From Alphaproteobacteria bacterium (GTDB lineage: Bacteria; Pseudomonadota; Alphaproteobacteria; ATCC43930; CGMCC-115725): DNA of 7,611 bases. This document shows, one piece after another, positions 6,012 to 7,611 of this stretch. Position 1 is the first letter of the stretch. The number at the start of each line of letters is the position of its first letter. Under the pieces are notes generated by a model, which was given only the letters and a program-made list of their open reading frames with translations, was not told the DNA's origin and ran no database searches. The stretch spans positions 1-7,611 of the forward strand of contig JAFAWI010000174.1 in NCBI GenBank assembly GCA_019241915.1, read 5' to 3'. Both the position numbers and the translations under genes were made by a program.

Positions 6012-6946
6012 CAGGCGCCGCGTGGCGCGGCGGCGAGCTCGGCTTTCACCTGGTCGAGAAGCCGCGCCGCCTCGCTGCCCTGGATACGGGCGATGTCGTC
6101 CTGGTATTTGAGCAGTACGCCGAGCGTGTCGTTGATCGCGTTCGGGGTCAGCTCGAGCACGTCCAGCTGCATCAGCGCTTCGGTCCAATCGATTGTCTCG
6201 GCGATGCCGGGCAGCTTGAACAGATCCATCTTGCGCAGCTTCTGGACAAAACCGACCACGGCCTGCGACAGCTCGGGCGCGGCGCCGGGCGCCTTCTTCG
6301 CCAGGATTTCCAGCTCGCGTGCGGCATCGGGGTAATCGACCCAGTAATAAAAGCAGCGCCGCTTCAGCGCGTCGTGGATTTCGCGCGTGCGGTTCGAGGT
6401 GATCACCACAATCGGCGGGTGCTTAGCGTGGATGGTGCCGATCTCGGGGATGGTCACCTGAAAATCGGACAGCAATTCGAGCAGATAGGCCTCAAACGGC
6501 TCGTCGGTACGGTCGAGCTCGTCGATCAGCAATACCGGCGGGCCGTCGAGCTCCGGCTCCAACGCTTGCAACAGCGGCCGTTTGATGAGGAAACGGTCGG
6601 AGAAAATCGTGCTCTCGATTTCTTCGCGGCCCTCGTCGCCGGCTTCGGCCAGCCGGATCTCGATCATCTGCCGCGCGTAGTCCCATTCGTAGACCGCCGA
6701 GGCGACGTCGAGCCCCTCATAGCATTGCAGGCGGATCAGCTTGCGTCCGAGCGCGCTCGCCAGCACCTTGGCGATCTCGGTCTTGCCGACCCCGGCTTCG
6801 CCTTCGAGAAACAGCGGCCGCCCGAGATGCAGCGCCAGGTGCACCGCGGTCGCGAGGCTGCGGTCGGCGACGTAATCGGCACGGCCCAGCATGGCGAGCG
6901 TGTCGTCGACCGCGGCGGGCAGGGCAGGGGTTTTGCCTTTAGCCAT
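6011..6946 (-). CDS. coxD: MoxR-family AAA+ ATPase, CoxD-like
   Basis: The 311-residue product is a MoxR-class AAA+ ATPase. Walker A is GEAGVGKTE at 49-57, Walker B is VLLIDELDR at 138-146, sensor 1 is TSN at 183-185, the arginine-finger region is DALKRRC at 192-198, and the PGIAETIDW sensor-2 region lies at 246-254. These features and the adjoining VWA gene fit CoxD, a chaperone-like ATPase that remodels the apo enzyme during insertion of S and Cu into CO dehydrogenase. The ATG at 6946 (MAKGKTPALP) was chosen. An in-frame ATG at 6994 would add 16 residues encoded largely by a palindromic repeat and is not believed. The ribosome site is weak (GGA about 10 bases upstream). It is the first gene of a five-gene minus-strand operon and is divergent from the antitoxin gene. 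Confidence 0.9.
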   Translation of the reverse strand: MAKGKTPALPAAVDDTLAMLGRADYVADRSLATAVHLALHLGRPLFLEGEAGVGKTEIAKVLASALGRKLIRLQCYEGLDVASAVYEWDYARQMIEIRLAEAGDEGREEIESTIFSDRFLIKRPLLQALEPELDGPPVLLIDELDRTDEPFEAYLLELLSDFQVTIPEIGTIHAKHPPIVVITSNRTREIHDALKRRCFYYWVDYPDAARELEILAKKAPGAAPELSQAVVGFVQKLRKMDLFKLPGIAETIDWTEALMQLDVLELTPNAINDTLGVLLKYQDDIARIQGSEAARLLDQVKAELAAAPRGA

Positions 6947-6965
6947 CGAAGGTCCGCAACAAAAT

Positions 6966-6987
6966 CCCTCTCCCAGCTGGGAGAGGG
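6966..6987. repeat. Perfect 22-bp palindrome (REP-like) in the coxD leader
   Basis: Positions 6966-6976 (CCCTCTCCCAG) are followed immediately by their exact reverse complement at 6977-6987. The CTCTCCC...GGGAGAGGG theme is a widespread intergenic repeat motif in Hyphomicrobiales and some gammaproteobacteria, by recall. On the minus strand it precedes ATTTTGTT, so it looks like a weak terminator hairpin located 19 bases before the coxD start codon. It could act as an attenuator or transcript boundary, or simply be a REP copy. The divergent antitoxin promoter begins about 40 bases to its right. Confidence 0.75.
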
Positions 6988-7026
6988 CGGGCATATTTCT
7001 AATCCCGACAACTATCCGGCGCCACC

Positions 7027-7055
7027 TTGATACGTGCCGGAACCGTTGCTATCAT
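7027..7055 (+). promoter_or_regulatory. Sigma70-like promoter of the vapB/fitA-like antitoxin gene
   Basis: TTGATA at 7027-7032 and TATCAT at 7050-7055 each match the -35 and -10 consensus at five of six positions and are separated by exactly 17 bases. Transcription would start near 7062, about 20 bases before the antitoxin ATG. The -10 box lies inside the operator palindrome at 7047-7064, which supports both calls. The match is by eye; no start site is known. Confidence 0.65.
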
Positions 7056-7064
7056 GTGATAGCA
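7047..7064. promoter_or_regulatory. Operator palindrome for autoregulation by the antitoxin
   Basis: TGCTATCA and TGATAGCA form perfect 8-base arms around a 2-base spacer. The palindrome covers the -10 box and the likely start of transcription, so bound protein would block RNA polymerase. The half-site TGCTATCA resembles, from memory, the inverted repeat bound by the FitAB complex of Neisseria gonorrhoeae, and the gene downstream encodes a FitA-like ribbon-helix-helix protein. Spacing differs from what I recall for gonococcus. Autorepression is an inference from this layout. Confidence 0.7.
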
Positions 7065-7082
7065 CTGCGTTGCGAGGCCTTA

Positions 7083-7316
7083 ATGGCGCAGCTTCTCGTC
7101 CGAGGCGTCTCCGACGACATCGTGAGGACGCTCAAGCGCCGCGCGGCCGCACACGGCCGCAGCGCGGAGGCGGAACATCGCGCCATCCTTGAGACCGCTT
7201 TGCGCGCCGATCCAAATGATTTCTGGCACACGGCCGCCAAACTGCGCGAGGAGACGCGCGGTCGCATCACGATCCCTGCGGAAGTGCTGATCCGCCAGGC
7301 TCGCGACGAGCGGTGA
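7083..7316 (+). CDS. FitA/VapB-type ribbon-helix-helix antitoxin
   Basis: The 77-residue product starts MAQLLVRGVSDDIVRTLKRR, with a beta strand (QLLVRGV) and two helices containing the marker AAAHGRSAEAEHRAIL at about 21-36. This is the classic FitA-like Arc/MetJ (ribbon-helix-helix) DNA-binding domain. The C-terminal part (about 45-77, acidic then basic, ending QARDER) would be the toxin-binding tail. The expected role is to neutralise the downstream PIN toxin and to repress its own promoter. The ATG at 7083 has GAGG 5 bases upstream; the open frame extends further left but only through the operator and repeat. Its stop overlaps the toxin start (GTGA at 7313-7316). The gene itself looks intact, though its partner is broken. 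Confidence 0.87.
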   Translation: MAQLLVRGVSDDIVRTLKRRAAAHGRSAEAEHRAILETALRADPNDFWHTAAKLREETRGRITIPAEVLIRQARDER

Positions 7317-7495
7317 TCGTCGTCGACGCCTCCGTGGCTCTCAAATGGGTGTTGGACGAGCCTGGGAGTGAAGCGGCAGGCGAGCTTCGTAGTGAAACCA
7401 TCATCGCGCCGGATTTCTGGATAATTGAGGCCGCCAATGCCCTTTGGCGCAGCGCAAAGGTGGGCCAACTCAGCCTAGAGCGGTATCCGATCTGA
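7313..7495 (+). pseudogene. VapC-type PIN toxin gene, truncated by an IS630-family insertion
   Basis: Beginning with GTG at 7313, the frame encodes MIVVDASVALKWVLDEPGSE, the start of a PIN-domain VapC ribonuclease. The metal-binding D5 and E39 (in WIIEAANALWRSAK) are present. Family members run to about 130-140 residues and need further acidic residues (around position 95 and beyond). Here homology ends at GQLSL (residue 55), then ERYPI and a TGA at 7493-7495. The sequence after this point belongs to an insertion sequence, so residues 56-60 are probably encoded by its end. The product should lack nuclease activity. The rest of vapC is expected beyond the far end of the element, outside the window. 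Confidence 0.85.
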
Positions 7496-7611
7496 AGGAA
7501 TCGGCAAGAGGGATTCCGTTTGGGTTGGGATTGTGATTCAAGCTGCGTGCTGGAGATGGAGGCCAGCATGCATGGCACGACCGTATTCACAGGATCTACG
7601 AGAACGGGTTG
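7478..7611 (+). mobile_element. Left end of an IS630-family insertion sequence (partial)
   Basis: The toxin reading frame stops matching VapC after the CTA codon at 7475-7477, and an IS630-type transposase start follows at 7572. IS630 elements insert at TA dinucleotides; candidates are TA at 7476-7477 (element begins at 7478) or at 7484-7485 (begins at 7486). I favour the first because VapC homology stops there and CTA is a rare leucine codon that could be the native target. A subterminal inverted repeat, GGAATC (7497-7502) and GATTCC (7512-7517), lies near this end. The right end is beyond the window, so terminal repeats and target duplication cannot be verified. Confidence 0.75.
7572..7611 (+). 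CDS. IS630-family transposase, N-terminus only (partial)
   Basis: The ATG at 7572 opens a frame reading MARPYSQDLRERV up to the window edge. MARPYSxDLRERV is the characteristic start of IS630-family transposases (first part of the helix-turn-helix DNA-binding region). GGAGG at 7558-7562 gives a ribosome site with a 9-base spacer. Another ATG at 7568 is in a different frame and yields no known sequence. The transposase reads in the same direction as the interrupted toxin gene. Only 13 codons are visible, so the catalytic DDE part cannot be assessed. Confidence 0.8.
   Translation, partial: MARPYSQDLRERV

Noticed and set aside
6947..6994. Longer N-terminus for the CoxD-like ATPase
   Set aside because: The added 16 residues come mainly from the palindrome at 6966-6987, which is repeat DNA; homologues begin close to the ATG at 6946.
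6988..7082. Molybdenum-cofactor riboswitch ahead of the maturation operon
   Set aside because: Fewer than 100 bases lie between the palindrome and the antitoxin gene, and I see only the promoter and operator of the antitoxin there, no multi-stem conserved structure.
1..7611. CRISPR array, tRNA, rRNA or phage genes
   Set aside because: No regularly spaced direct repeats, no tRNA-like cloverleaf with CCA-type end, and no rRNA or phage structural signatures were found when reading both strands.

Overview
The window is GC-rich DNA that reads like the chromosome of an alphaproteobacterium of the order Hyphomicrobiales, probably near the Bradyrhizobium/Rhodopseudomonas group. This rests on the style of the proteins, a CO-dehydrogenase-type maturation cassette with a split XdhC, and short palindromic repeats that look familiar from that group. 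The genus is an inference, since no rRNA or other marker is present.

Layout. Positions 1-84 hold the last 27 codons of an unidentified plus-strand gene. Positions 85-458 hold a large inverted repeat and a decayed minus-strand C-terminus of a carboxymuconolactone-decarboxylase-family gene. From 459 to 2042 a tight plus-strand operon encodes a LigE-like glutathione S-transferase, a four-helix CopD-like membrane protein and a 134-residue conserved-looking protein that may be a remote GIY-YIG relative. A REP-like palindrome fills the gap between this operon and a convergent minus-strand operon.

The minus-strand operon (transcribed from 6946 down to 2115) is the main content: a MoxR-type AAA+ ATPase (CoxD-like), a VWA protein (CoxE-like), a 106-residue XdhC N-terminal-domain protein, a 233-residue XdhC Rossmann-domain protein, and a fused molybdopterin-binding/MobA-like nucleotidyltransferase. 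Junctions are overlapping (ATGA-type or TGATG) or only 8 nt apart. Together they fit a pathway that makes and modifies the molybdopterin-cytosine-dinucleotide cofactor and inserts it into a xanthine-oxidase-family enzyme such as aerobic CO dehydrogenase. The structural large, medium and small subunit genes are not in the window and do not directly precede coxD.

At the right edge, divergent from coxD, is a FitA/VapB-type ribbon-helix-helix antitoxin gene with a clear sigma70-like promoter overlapped by a perfect operator palindrome. It is coupled to a PIN-domain VapC toxin gene that is cut off after about 55 codons by an IS630-family insertion sequence, whose transposase starts at 7572 and runs off the window. 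The antitoxin therefore appears orphaned. The best leads are this broken toxin-antitoxin module with its operator, the hairpin in the coxD leader, the two-gene XdhC, and the unclassified 134-residue protein. I see no convincing wholly new system.
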